Positions 55,783 to 63,774 of a stretch of DNA of 64,000 nucleotides are shown here, in pieces. Below the pieces are notes generated by a model. The model saw nothing but the letters and a program-made list of their open reading frames with translations. It was not told the DNA's origin and ran no database searches. How positions within the stretch are numbered: the stretch's first letter is position 1; each line of letters opens with the position of its first letter. Origin of the DNA: Alcanivorax limicola (GTDB taxonomy: Bacteria > Pseudomonadota > Gammaproteobacteria > Pseudomonadales > Alcanivoracaceae); the NCBI RefSeq assembly GCF_019931215.1, contig NZ_JAIOUB010000005.1:62001-126000 (forward strand), given 5' to 3'. A program made the position numbers and the translations under genes.

Positions 55783-58392
55783 CTATGTTTCAAGGTCGCG
55801 GCGTAACGCCTGTTCCAGCTCCTTGGTTTCAGTGATCTCGACAAAAGTGATTACCACGCCGTCGACGACGTTCTCAACCCGATAGTAGGGAATGATGCGG
55901 ATGGCAAACCAGCGATCGCCGGTGGCGCGAATCTGTTTCTCGGAGAAAGTGAGCGTGCGCATGGCTTCCCGGGCATCCGCATGCATCTCCGGGTAGTCCA
56001 GCTGGGTTGTGAGATCGCTGAGGGGGCGTCCAATATCGTTTTCCCTGATGTTGACAAGCTTTGCAGTTCGGTCGGTATAGCGCCTGACATGCAGCTCCTT
56101 GTCCAGGAACAGAATGGCGATCTCGATGCTGTTGAGCAGATTCTTCATGTCGCTTTGGGCCAGCGCCAGATCATCCAGTTTGGTCTGCATTTCCGCGTTG
56201 ATGGTTTGCAGCTCTTCGTTCATGGACTGCATTTCTTCCTTGGATGTGGTCAGTTCCTCATTGGTCGACTGCAGTTCCTCGTTGGCGGATTGCAGTTCCT
56301 GCCGGGACGCACGTGCTTCTTCGCGCAGGTCATGTATTTCATTGCGACATTCCTGTAGCGCTGCTTCGTGGGTTGCTTCGATCGTGATCTCGGTTTCGCT
56401 ACCGCGCTCTGCAACGGTCGTCCGATACTCATCACGAAATACAATCATTGTTGCGCCGCGCAGCGCGGTCGGTTCGCGAAGGGCCTGCACTGTGACATCG
56501 ACGCCCTGGCTGCCTCCGCCCGGCAGTGCCACGCGCAGCCCGTAGAGATGTAGCGGTTCGCTATGTGTCTGGGCCTCCTTGATGGCCACCGCGATCGGGG
56601 CGCGCAGGCCGTCGCGCGCCATGGCGTGAAAATTCCAGTTGGCCTTGCCTGCAGCCGGTTCCAGATATTTGCCGGTGCGCCCGTTGATATAGAGTATGTC
56701 GCCGTCGCCCGTAATCAGGACCGCAGCCGGCGCGTAGACCTGCAGAAGGACATGGTCTGCAGCGGCCTGCAGATTATTGACGGGCGTTACGCTGTCATTG
56801 GGCATGGTGTTCTCCAGAGCGCTCTCGAGGGCGCTTTCCAGGGCGTTCTCAGCGAGGCTCGTCGACAAAGGCGGAAAGGAGTTCATCATGAAATCCAGTC
56901 CGCCGCTCGGCGCATCATCCTCGCGGCGGTAGAGACGCAGCCGGGGGCTGAGAGGCGTGAAAAGATGATTGAATGGCTCTGTCGTCTCGGCGCTGCCCAG
57001 CACCAGCATGCCGCCTTTGCGCAGGCTGTAGTGAAAAAGCGGTATCAGACGCCGTTGCAGGCTGGCATCGAAGTAGATCAGCAGATTGCGGCAGGAGATG
57101 ATGTCGAGTTTGGTAAAGGGCGGGTCGAGCACCACGTCCTGTTCCGCGAACAACACCATGTCGCGGATGCTGCTGTTGATCTGGTAGCCGTTTTCGTGAG
57201 CAACAAAGAAGCGTGCCAGCCGCTGCTTTGACAACTGCTCCTTGATGGACGCCGGGTATCTGCCCCGGCGCGCCGTGGCGACGGCATCCGGGCTCAGGTC
57301 GCTGGCGAAGATCTGAAGCGAGAAATCACGGAATGTATCGTCCTGCTGGACCAGCTCTTTGAACACCATCGCCAGCGAGTAGGCCTCCTCCCCGGTGGAA
57401 CAGCCTACGATCCAGGCGCGCAGCTCTGGCTCTGTAGCGCGGTCTTTCAGCAGCGCTGGTAGCGCGACTTCTGCCAGATGTGCCCAGACGGGCGCGTCGC
57501 GAAAGAAACGCGTTACCCCGATAAGCAGCTCTTTGAAGAGAAGGTCGATTTCGTGGTCATTCTCTTGCAGGAAATCGGCATAGCTGGATAGCGTTTCCTG
57601 TCCGTGAATTGCGATGCGTCGCTCAATGCGGCGGTGCAACGTGCTGGGCTTGTAAAGAGAGAAGTCATGCCGGGTCCGTCGTTGCAGCAGCCTGAAAATG
57701 CGTTGCAGCGGTGCAACCTCCCGGCCAGCGCCGTCGCCATGACTCACCGCGAGGGCGGGATCTTGCGCCTGGGCGATGCAAGCCATGATGCGGTCCGGCA
57801 GCTCTGCAGCCGATGCAATGATATCGGCACAAGCAGCGGCGACGGCATTCCTCGGCATGGCGTCGAACTGTGCCGAGTCCGGCTGCTGCACAAGCGTCAG
57901 TCCACCGACCGCTTTGATAGCCTGCAAGCCCAGCGTGCCGTCGGAGCCCATGCCGGAAAGCACTACGCCGATAGCACGCTCTCCCAACGCGCCGGCCAGT
58001 GAAGAGAACAACACATTGATGGGCAGGCGCAAGCCCCGCGGCTCGCTGGGCGCGGCCAGTTGCAGTAGCCCCTTGGCAACGCTGAGCTCGGTATTCGGCG
58101 GGATGACATAGACACAATCGGGCCGGATGGCCATGTTGTGCTGCGCTTCGTGAACCGGCATGTCGGTGACGCGCTGCAGCAGTTCCGGCAACAGTGCTTT
58201 ATGGGTGGGGTCAAGATGCTGCACCACGACGTACGCGAGGCTGCTGTGTGCCGGTACCCCGGCAAGGAATTGTTCCAGTGCGGCCAGGCCGCCAGCGGAG
58301 GCGCCGATGCCGACGATGCGCGGGGCCGGTGGGGCAGGCGGGTGGGTGCCGGGAGCGTTCGCAGGAGAGTCCGCTGCTGTCAGGGAAACCAT
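55783..58392 (-). CDS. CheB-CheR-PAS fusion signalling protein
   Basis: Protein of 869 aa. N-terminal CheB methylesterase (1-200) with catalytic Ser in GIGASAGG, His in VVQHLDPTH and Asp in GMGSDGTLGL. CheR methyltransferase (about 225-490) with SAM motif VGCSTGEEAYSLAM and SCRNLLIYF. Next come a variable stretch containing a short Ala-Leu-Glu-Ser repeat (ALESALESALEN, about 56812-56848), a PAS domain (VLITGDGDILYINGRTGKYL), a long coiled coil (RQELQSANEELQSTNEELTTSKEEMQSMN) and a second PAS domain. It ends there, with no histidine kinase or receiver domain. Such fusions are thought to methylate non-chemotaxis targets. Confidence 0.93.
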   Translation of the reverse strand: MVSLTAADSPANAPGTHPPAPPAPRIVGIGASAGGLAALEQFLAGVPAHSSLAYVVVQHLDPTHKALLPELLQRVTDMPVHEAQHNMAIRPDCVYVIPPNTELSVAKGLLQLAAPSEPRGLRLPINVLFSSLAGALGERAIGVVLSGMGSDGTLGLQAIKAVGGLTLVQQPDSAQFDAMPRNAVAAACADIIASAAELPDRIMACIAQAQDPALAVSHGDGAGREVAPLQRIFRLLQRRTRHDFSLYKPSTLHRRIERRIAIHGQETLSSYADFLQENDHEIDLLFKELLIGVTRFFRDAPVWAHLAEVALPALLKDRATEPELRAWIVGCSTGEEAYSLAMVFKELVQQDDTFRDFSLQIFASDLSPDAVATARRGRYPASIKEQLSKQRLARFFVAHENGYQINSSIRDMVLFAEQDVVLDPPFTKLDIISCRNLLIYFDASLQRRLIPLFHYSLRKGGMLVLGSAETTEPFNHLFTPLSPRLRLYRREDDAPSGGLDFMMNSFPPLSTSLAENALESALESALENTMPNDSVTPVNNLQAAADHVLLQVYAPAAVLITGDGDILYINGRTGKYLEPAAGKANWNFHAMARDGLRAPIAVAIKEAQTHSEPLHLYGLRVALPGGGSQGVDVTVQALREPTALRGATMIVFRDEYRTTVAERGSETEITIEATHEAALQECRNEIHDLREEARASRQELQSANEELQSTNEELTTSKEEMQSMNEELQTINAEMQTKLDDLALAQSDMKNLLNSIEIAILFLDKELHVRRYTDRTAKLVNIRENDIGRPLSDLTTQLDYPEMHADAREAMRTLTFSEKQIRATGDRWFAIRIIPYYRVENVVDGVVITFVEITETKELEQALRRDLET

Positions 58393-58413
58393 GTGGAGCC
58401 TTCTGCCGCGCGG

Positions 58414-59007
58414 TTAGGGTACCTGGAAACAGACTAGCAGAACGCAATGCTTATCGGGGGAAAGATTCGCCATTATCCGCAATAGCCTGGAGTTGTTGTC
58501 AGCGTCAGCCGCAAAGACCTCGCCAGCTTGTCCTGAAATACCCTGGCGCAGCCGTTCCAGCATCCCGGCCAGCACTGACTGGCTGTCGGCGGTAAGCAGG
58601 CGATCCATCTGACTGCCGCGCAGGGAATCCGGCGCCACGCTGAACATCTCCGCACCCGCCTGGTTTATCTTGAAGATTTTGCCTTCGAAGTCGACAAGCA
58701 GATAGCCGATGGGCGCGCTCTGGTATAGCGCCTTGTAGAGCATGAGCTCGTCGGACCGCGCATTGGCGTCGTTCTGTATCACCTCGTTTTGCAAGTCAAT
58801 TTCTACCTGATGGACTTGCAACTCGTGCAACAGCTTCAGGGCGTCGCCACTGGTCAGGGGATCACTGGATAGCCGATGCAGCAGATTCAGCGCATCCAGG
58901 CCCAGCGAGTAGTTTCCGGCTGCGATGGCCGTGCCCGTCTTGAGACGGGTTTCGGCCATGTCCCGCAGTCTGGTGTCAATACCGGTTTCGGTGGCGGATG
59001 CAGACAT
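58414..59007 (-). CDS. PAS domain-containing protein upstream of CheB-CheR
   Basis: Protein of 197 aa. A helical N-terminal region containing LNLLHRLSSDPLTSGDALKLLHELQVHQVEIDLQNE (a dimerisation-like segment often seen before PAS), then one PAS domain (LYQSAPIGYLLVDFEGKIFKINQAGAEMF). No output domain. It is 21 nt upstream of the CheB-CheR gene, so it probably is its partner or an input module. GGAG lies 6 nt before the ATG. A 15-bp tandem duplication is just upstream. Confidence 0.88.
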   Translation of the reverse strand: MSASATETGIDTRLRDMAETRLKTGTAIAAGNYSLGLDALNLLHRLSSDPLTSGDALKLLHELQVHQVEIDLQNEVIQNDANARSDELMLYKALYQSAPIGYLLVDFEGKIFKINQAGAEMFSVAPDSLRGSQMDRLLTADSQSVLAGMLERLRQGISGQAGEVFAADADNNSRLLRIMANLSPDKHCVLLVCFQVP

Positions 59008-59028
59008 CGTGACTCCAGCGGTTACAGA

Positions 59029-59058
59029 GATGTGCGGGTGATTGATGTGCGGGTGATT
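59029..59058 (-). repeat. 15-bp perfect tandem duplication upstream of the PAS gene
   Basis: GATGTGCGGGTGATT at 59029-59043 is repeated exactly at 59044-59058, starting 22 bp upstream of the PAS gene start. Confidence 0.95.
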
Positions 59059-59078
59059 GTGGCGGCGAGAGTAACGGG

Positions 59079-59225
59079 TCAGATGCGCCGCCCCTTCACT
59101 ACGCGTAACACGATCACGATCACAGCGATGACCAGAAGAATATGAATCAACCCGCCCATGGTGTATGAGCTGACAAAGCCCAGCAGCCAGAGTGCGACAA
59201 GGACGATTGCGATGGTTTCCAACAT
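59079..59225 (-). CDS. Lmo0937 family small membrane protein
   Basis: A 48-aa protein with two membrane helices and a basic C-terminus (ending RVVKGRRI). It matches the lmo0937/DUF5670 family (ALWLLGFVSSYTMGG; HILLVIAVIVIVLRVV). Very short proteins of this kind are frequently stress-induced. The start ATG 59225 is chosen over the longer upstream frame. Confidence 0.85.
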   Translation of the reverse strand: MLETIAIVLVALWLLGFVSSYTMGGLIHILLVIAVIVIVLRVVKGRRI

Positions 59226-59295
59226 GAGTGGTTTCCCTGTGTTGTTGTGAAGGGTGCTGTCCTGGATGGTATTTTTGTAGGTGGGATATCTTGCG

Positions 59296-59514
59296 CTACG
59301 CACGGATGTTCCGCTGCATTGCAAGCAGTATCACACCGCACAGCGCTGCGGCCGCGCCGCCGATAAGATACCAGGTGGTGGACTCCGTGAAGCGACCGGC
59401 AAAGGTCTCAAACACCTGTTCGCCGACACTCTGGGATGCCTGGTAGCCGAAGAAGAACAAGGCCGCGCCGCCGATAAGCAGCAGGATTCCGAGGATGGTT
59501 TGTGGCTTCATCAT
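59296..59514 (-). CDS. DUF3185 family small membrane protein
   Basis: Protein of 72 aa with two membrane helices (ILGILLLIGGAALFFFGYQAS; WYLIGGAAAALCGVILLAM) separated by a short polar loop, QSVGEQVFETFAGRFTESTT, the DUF3185 pattern. Two adjacent ATGs (59514, 59511). It is 70 nt upstream of the lmo0937-type gene, with which it is commonly found. Confidence 0.85.
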   Translation of the reverse strand: MMKPQTILGILLLIGGAALFFFGYQASQSVGEQVFETFAGRFTESTTWYLIGGAAAALCGVILLAMQRNIRA

Positions 59515-59666
59515 GATGCACCCGCGTTATGAATGATTGCTTTCGGCTGCAGCGTCCGGATCGGCGCGCCCGAATATGCAAGGTTCATATCAAACTGGAC
59601 TGTCTGTGGCAGCCGGTCTGTGCGTTGGCCAACATACCTGGCCTGCTTTGCGGGGTGTTGTGACAG

Positions 59667-59697
59667 GGTGCATGGGCCGGAGAACGGGCCATGCACC
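59667..59697 (-). terminator. Hairpin after the YfaZ-like gene
   Basis: GGTGCATGG (59667-59675) pairs perfectly with CCATGCACC (59689-59697). No T-tract follows on the minus strand, so strength is uncertain. Confidence 0.5.
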
Positions 59698-59724
59698 GCA
59701 GGGTCAGATTGGAACAGGGCCAAA

Positions 59725-60330
59725 TCAGAAGAAGAACAGATACCCCAGTTCGATCTGGTTGGCTTCCGCATCAAAGAAGCGTGTCAATGTCACGGTAAAG
59801 CGGTCATAGGACAGGCCGGCACGCAGGCTGGCCTGGTCGACGAGGTCGTTGGTGTCATAGCGCAGCACACCCTCGATCAGCATGCGCGGGTCCGGCGCGG
59901 TGCGGAAGCCCGCCTCCACGCCAAAGCCCACATCATCCAGGTTGTCGGAAGCGCCCTCGATGCTCACGAGCTGGAAGTTCAGGTCTGCAGCCGCGTAGGC
60001 AATGGTCGGGTTGGCCATGTCCAGGCGCGTCTGGTAGCCCGCGCCCAGGTAAGTGCCGAAGGTGGAGACGTCGCTTGTGGCGAAGCCACCAAAGCGCACA
60101 TCCATATGCACCATGACGCCGTTGCCATCCTGGCTGTCGCTGAAGCCCGCAGCGTCGTGCCAACGCCAGAACAGCCCATCCAGATCGTTGTCGTCGTTGG
60201 TATACACGCCAATGGTATTCATGCGTAGCATCCACTCGGGCGTTTCAGCGTCTTGTGCCATCACCGTTCCGGTGAATCCCCCGGAGAGAAGGCCAGCGGT
60301 CAGGAGACCGGTCAGCAGTTTCTTTTGCAT
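59725..60330 (-). CDS. YfaZ family outer-membrane beta-barrel protein
   Basis: Protein of 201 aa. Signal peptide MQKKLLTGLLTAGLLSGGFTGTVMA|QD, then repeated amphipathic beta strands (VMVHMDVRFGGF; FGTYLGAGYQTRLDM; IEGVLRYDTN) and a C-terminal aromatic end, IELGYLFFF, typical of outer-membrane barrels assembled by BAM. It fits the YfaZ family; pore function is not known. It is divergent from the repeat lipoprotein. Confidence 0.82.
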   Translation of the reverse strand: MQKKLLTGLLTAGLLSGGFTGTVMAQDAETPEWMLRMNTIGVYTNDDNDLDGLFWRWHDAAGFSDSQDGNGVMVHMDVRFGGFATSDVSTFGTYLGAGYQTRLDMANPTIAYAAADLNFQLVSIEGASDNLDDVGFGVEAGFRTAPDPRMLIEGVLRYDTNDLVDQASLRAGLSYDRFTVTLTRFFDAEANQIELGYLFFF

Positions 60331-60504
60331 TGTGTCGCTCCATGTTCGGGCCCGATATGAGCCGGTGGTTGGGAGGGACAGAGGCCTCCGCCTGAACCGC
60401 GTGCCTTGGTGTGTTGATGCAAATGAGACCCCCTATGCATATAAGTCGGCCCATTGCGTGTAAGTTTGGACGCTTGTTTTGGTTTCTGAACGCTTGGGGG
60501 AATA

Positions 60505-62964
60505 ATGCTGAATAAAATGTCTACCGCCTCGGCGCTGCTCGGGGCGGTATTGCTGTTGTCTGCCTGCGGCGGCGGCTCGGGTTCATCAGGCCAGGGGCCG
60601 GGGCAGAACGTCGGCCCGCCCTGGATGGACAGCCTGCATCACGGGGCGTTATCGGTGCAGCATCTGGGCCCCACTGAGGTTGTGATCGACTGGCCGATGG
60701 TCGACGGCATCACCTACGACCTCTATATCACCGCTGAACAGAATACTGACCCCACCAACCACGGCGCCTATGGCGCCACGCTGATCCCGGATGCCCAGCC
60801 GCCGGTCCAGCATGCTGGCCTGGTGCCCGGCGAGCCGGTGTATGCGGCCCTGGGGATCGACGGCGAACTGGTGGCCTGGACCAGCTTTGTGCCCAATGTC
60901 GCGGGTTTGAATGGCGCGCCGCGGGCGCAGGCCGTGGCCGACGACGGGGTGCGTTTCGTCGGTGGCAACTTCACGGTGGTGTCGCCGGTGGTGGGGTTCG
61001 GGGCCGCGTTTGCCAGAACGGCCGATGCACCGCATGCCCTGGCGTTTCCCGAGGTCAACGGCCCGGTGGACGCGGTGCTGTCGGATGGAGAAGGGGGCTG
61101 GTTCATCGGCGGACGCTTTACCACGATTGGAGGGCAGTCCCGCGCGCGGATCGCGCATATGGACCATCTCGGCCGGGTCACCGACTGGAACCCGGGTGTG
61201 ACAGGGAGCGCCGTGGAGGCGTTGCTGCTGCATGACGATGTGCTGTACCTCGGTGGTCAGTTCAGCGCGGTGGGAGGCGTGCCACGCCAACAGCTTGCGG
61301 CGATCACTCGCACTGGCGAGGTGACGGCGTGGGGCGCAAGCGTTACAGGCACTGCCAGCGTGGCGGTGAGGGCGCTCGCCCTGCGTGACGGGCTGATCTA
61401 TGTCGGCGGGAATTTCAACGCGGCGGCAGGTGTGCCGCGACAGCGCCTGGCAGCGTTCGATCTGGAGGGCGCCCTGGTGGACTGGGCGCCCGGGCTGGAC
61501 GCTCAAGTGTTCGCGTTGCTCGTGCACGACGGGGTGCTATACGTGGGGGGCCAGTTCTCGCAGGTAGACGGAGCGTCGCGGGGCATGTTGGCCGCGTTTA
61601 ATGCAGACGGCGCGCTGACCTCCTGGGGCACTGCAGCCACCATCGGGAATCCCGTCAAGGCCCTGGCGGCCTATCAAGGTGTGATCTATATCGGTGGCGA
61701 GTTCGGCACGCTGACGACGGGCTCGGGCCCCGGCCTGGGCGCCATGAGTACGGCCGGGGAAATATTGAGCTGGGCGCCTGCACCGTACGGAAATACGCTG
61801 GGTATTGATGCGCTGGCGGTGCGCGATGGCGTTATTTACGCAGGCGGCCGTCAGGCCACGGGTACTCAACCCGCTGAGCCGTGGCCGTGGATGTGGGCCT
61901 TCGATACGTCGGGGGCGAGCGTGCCCTGGGCCGCCGGGGTCAACGGCCCGGTCAATGCGCTGGCGGTGGATGACACCACGGTCTACGCCGGCGGGAACTT
62001 CACCGGCCTGCGTGGCGTCTGGCGGCACCGTGTGGCCGCATTCGGGCCAGCGGGCAACCTGCTGCCCTGGGCACCGGTTCTGACGGGCGGTGGCACGGCG
62101 GCCGGTCATGTCAATGCGCTGGCTACCCAGGGTGAGCGCATTGTTATCGGTGGCGGGTTTACCCATGTAAACGGGGCGCTTCAGCCACGTCTGACCGCGA
62201 TGGAACGAAATGGTGATCTCGTCAGCGCGCCCGCCTTCAGCGATGCCATTCGCAGCCTTGCCATGGTGGGGGATCAGCTCTACGCAGGAGGTGAGTTCAC
62301 CGTGGCGAATAACAGCCATGACCAGCCTGATGTGGTACGAGAGCGACTGGCGCGTCTGAATATCAGCGCATCCGCGCTGACGCTGGCGGATGCGCTGCCA
62401 GCGGTCAAGGAGGGTGCCGTGACGATGATGGCGGCGGCGGGTAGCACCCTGTACTTCGGCGGTAGCTTTACGCAGGTGGGTGTGAGCACGGTGCCCGGGC
62501 TGGCGGCCATGGAGGGAGGGGCCTTGCTGGACTGGACGTCGGGCTTGCCGGGCTCGCTGCGTGCGCTGGCAACGGGTAACGGGCGGCTGGCGGTGGGTTA
62601 TGCAGCCCACGGCTCGGCTGGCATGCCGTCTTTTCTGGCGCTCTACGATGGCGACGGCGAGCTTGTGAATACGGGGCTGTCACTCAACCAGGCGGTGCTG
62701 GCGCTGGCGGCCGATGACACCACGCTGTATCTCTCTGGCGATTTCAGCCAGATCCGTGGCGATACGCCGCGTTCGGGACTGGCAGCGGTGTCACTCTATG
62801 ACGGGACGCCGCGGCCGTGGCAGCCGGTGCTGGACAGGCGGCCGGACGGGCTCGCGGTCCACGAGGGCACCGTGTACGCCATCGGCGAGTTCAAGCATGC
62901 AGAGGGCCGGGTGCGCGCGGGCATGGCCGCCTTTGATCAGGCGGGTAATCTGCTGTTGCGCTGA
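60505..62964 (+). CDS. Large lipoprotein with tandem delta-60-like beta-propeller repeats
   Basis: Protein of 819 aa. Signal peptide with lipobox LLLSAC|GGGSG, a Gly/Ser-rich linker, then a fibronectin-like strand region (about 45-125), and about 13-14 repeats of roughly 50-55 residues. Each has the core 'ALA..DG.-YVGG.F......R..LAAF...G....W.P' (e.g. ALALRDGLIYVGGNF; LLVHDGVLYVGGQF; LAVDDTTVYAGGNF). This resembles DUF5122/delta-60 repeats, predicted to fold as one or two beta-propellers on the cell surface. GGGGG precedes the ATG. Function unknown; an adhesion or sensing role is inference. Confidence 0.85.
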   Translation: MLNKMSTASALLGAVLLLSACGGGSGSSGQGPGQNVGPPWMDSLHHGALSVQHLGPTEVVIDWPMVDGITYDLYITAEQNTDPTNHGAYGATLIPDAQPPVQHAGLVPGEPVYAALGIDGELVAWTSFVPNVAGLNGAPRAQAVADDGVRFVGGNFTVVSPVVGFGAAFARTADAPHALAFPEVNGPVDAVLSDGEGGWFIGGRFTTIGGQSRARIAHMDHLGRVTDWNPGVTGSAVEALLLHDDVLYLGGQFSAVGGVPRQQLAAITRTGEVTAWGASVTGTASVAVRALALRDGLIYVGGNFNAAAGVPRQRLAAFDLEGALVDWAPGLDAQVFALLVHDGVLYVGGQFSQVDGASRGMLAAFNADGALTSWGTAATIGNPVKALAAYQGVIYIGGEFGTLTTGSGPGLGAMSTAGEILSWAPAPYGNTLGIDALAVRDGVIYAGGRQATGTQPAEPWPWMWAFDTSGASVPWAAGVNGPVNALAVDDTTVYAGGNFTGLRGVWRHRVAAFGPAGNLLPWAPVLTGGGTAAGHVNALATQGERIVIGGGFTHVNGALQPRLTAMERNGDLVSAPAFSDAIRSLAMVGDQLYAGGEFTVANNSHDQPDVVRERLARLNISASALTLADALPAVKEGAVTMMAAAGSTLYFGGSFTQVGVSTVPGLAAMEGGALLDWTSGLPGSLRALATGNGRLAVGYAAHGSAGMPSFLALYDGDGELVNTGLSLNQAVLALAADDTTLYLSGDFSQIRGDTPRSGLAAVSLYDGTPRPWQPVLDRRPDGLAVHEGTVYAIGEFKHAEGRVRAGMAAFDQAGNLLLR

Positions 62965-63767
62965 GGCTGCCAGTGGCCGCGCCAGTTCCCGGTGGCCTGC
63001 CGATGGCGAGTATAGATGTGCAGGGCGTACTGGCCTGTCGGGCGCTCGCGCAGCGCCTGTTGCACGGCCAGCAAATCGGGGCTGATGTGCGCGGCGCTGT
63101 CCCGTGCTGCTGGCGCATCAAGCGAGTCGGGGACCGACCAGGGTGTGCCAGGGGGCAACAGGATGGGCCCCAGCATGCTGCACAGGGCGATGTCCGCCAG
63201 GCTCAATGTGTCGCCGACCATAAAATCACTGCTGCGTGACTGTGCCAGCGCGTCAGCCTGATCGAGCAGTACGGCCAGGGCCTGACGTGTGGCGGGGATA
63301 TGGCGGGGGTGCGCCTTGTACAGATATTTTACGGCGGCGCGAAATGTGGCTTCTGCCATGCGACGTTTGAGCGCAGAGACCGGCGCATCCTGAAAATACA
63401 TGGCCACCGGAATGGGGGTGTCGATCAGGTGCGACATGACCAGTTGGCGCACCTTCTCGCCGATGCGTTCCGCCAGGATATTGATCGCCAGTTGAGTGTC
63501 GCGCAGCGGCGGGTCGGCATGTAGCAGAGGCGGCATGTCGGGGTAGTGCCTGTCCAGATGCAGGGCGATGGCGGTACTGTCACCCACCCATTTGCCGTTG
63601 TCGTTCAATGCCGGAATGGTGCACACGCGGGTGCGTGGCCATAAATAAAAGCGATGCAGGCCGGGGTAGAGATTGTGGACCTGATAGTCCAGGCCTTTGG
63701 CGTCCAGCAGCCAACGGCCTTTTTCGGCGAAATGTGACAACGGAAACTGATACAGGATACGAGTCAT
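62937..63767 (-). CDS. Glutathione S-transferase family protein
   Basis: Protein of 276 aa. N-terminal thioredoxin-like domain (RILYQFPLSHFAEKGRWLLDAKGLDYQVHNLYPG; TIPALNDNGKWVGDSTAIALHLDRHYP) has the TIPAL cis-Pro loop; the Ser/His region SHFAEKGR is the likely active site. The C-terminal helical domain contains DTLSLADIALCSMLGPIL, the GST N-capping motif. It overlaps the repeat lipoprotein by 28 nt at the 3' ends. Confidence 0.87.
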   Translation of the reverse strand: MTRILYQFPLSHFAEKGRWLLDAKGLDYQVHNLYPGLHRFYLWPRTRVCTIPALNDNGKWVGDSTAIALHLDRHYPDMPPLLHADPPLRDTQLAINILAERIGEKVRQLVMSHLIDTPIPVAMYFQDAPVSALKRRMAEATFRAAVKYLYKAHPRHIPATRQALAVLLDQADALAQSRSSDFMVGDTLSLADIALCSMLGPILLPPGTPWSVPDSLDAPAARDSAAHISPDLLAVQQALRERPTGQYALHIYTRHRQATGNWRGHWQPQRNSRLPA

Positions 63768-63774
63768 AAAAGCC

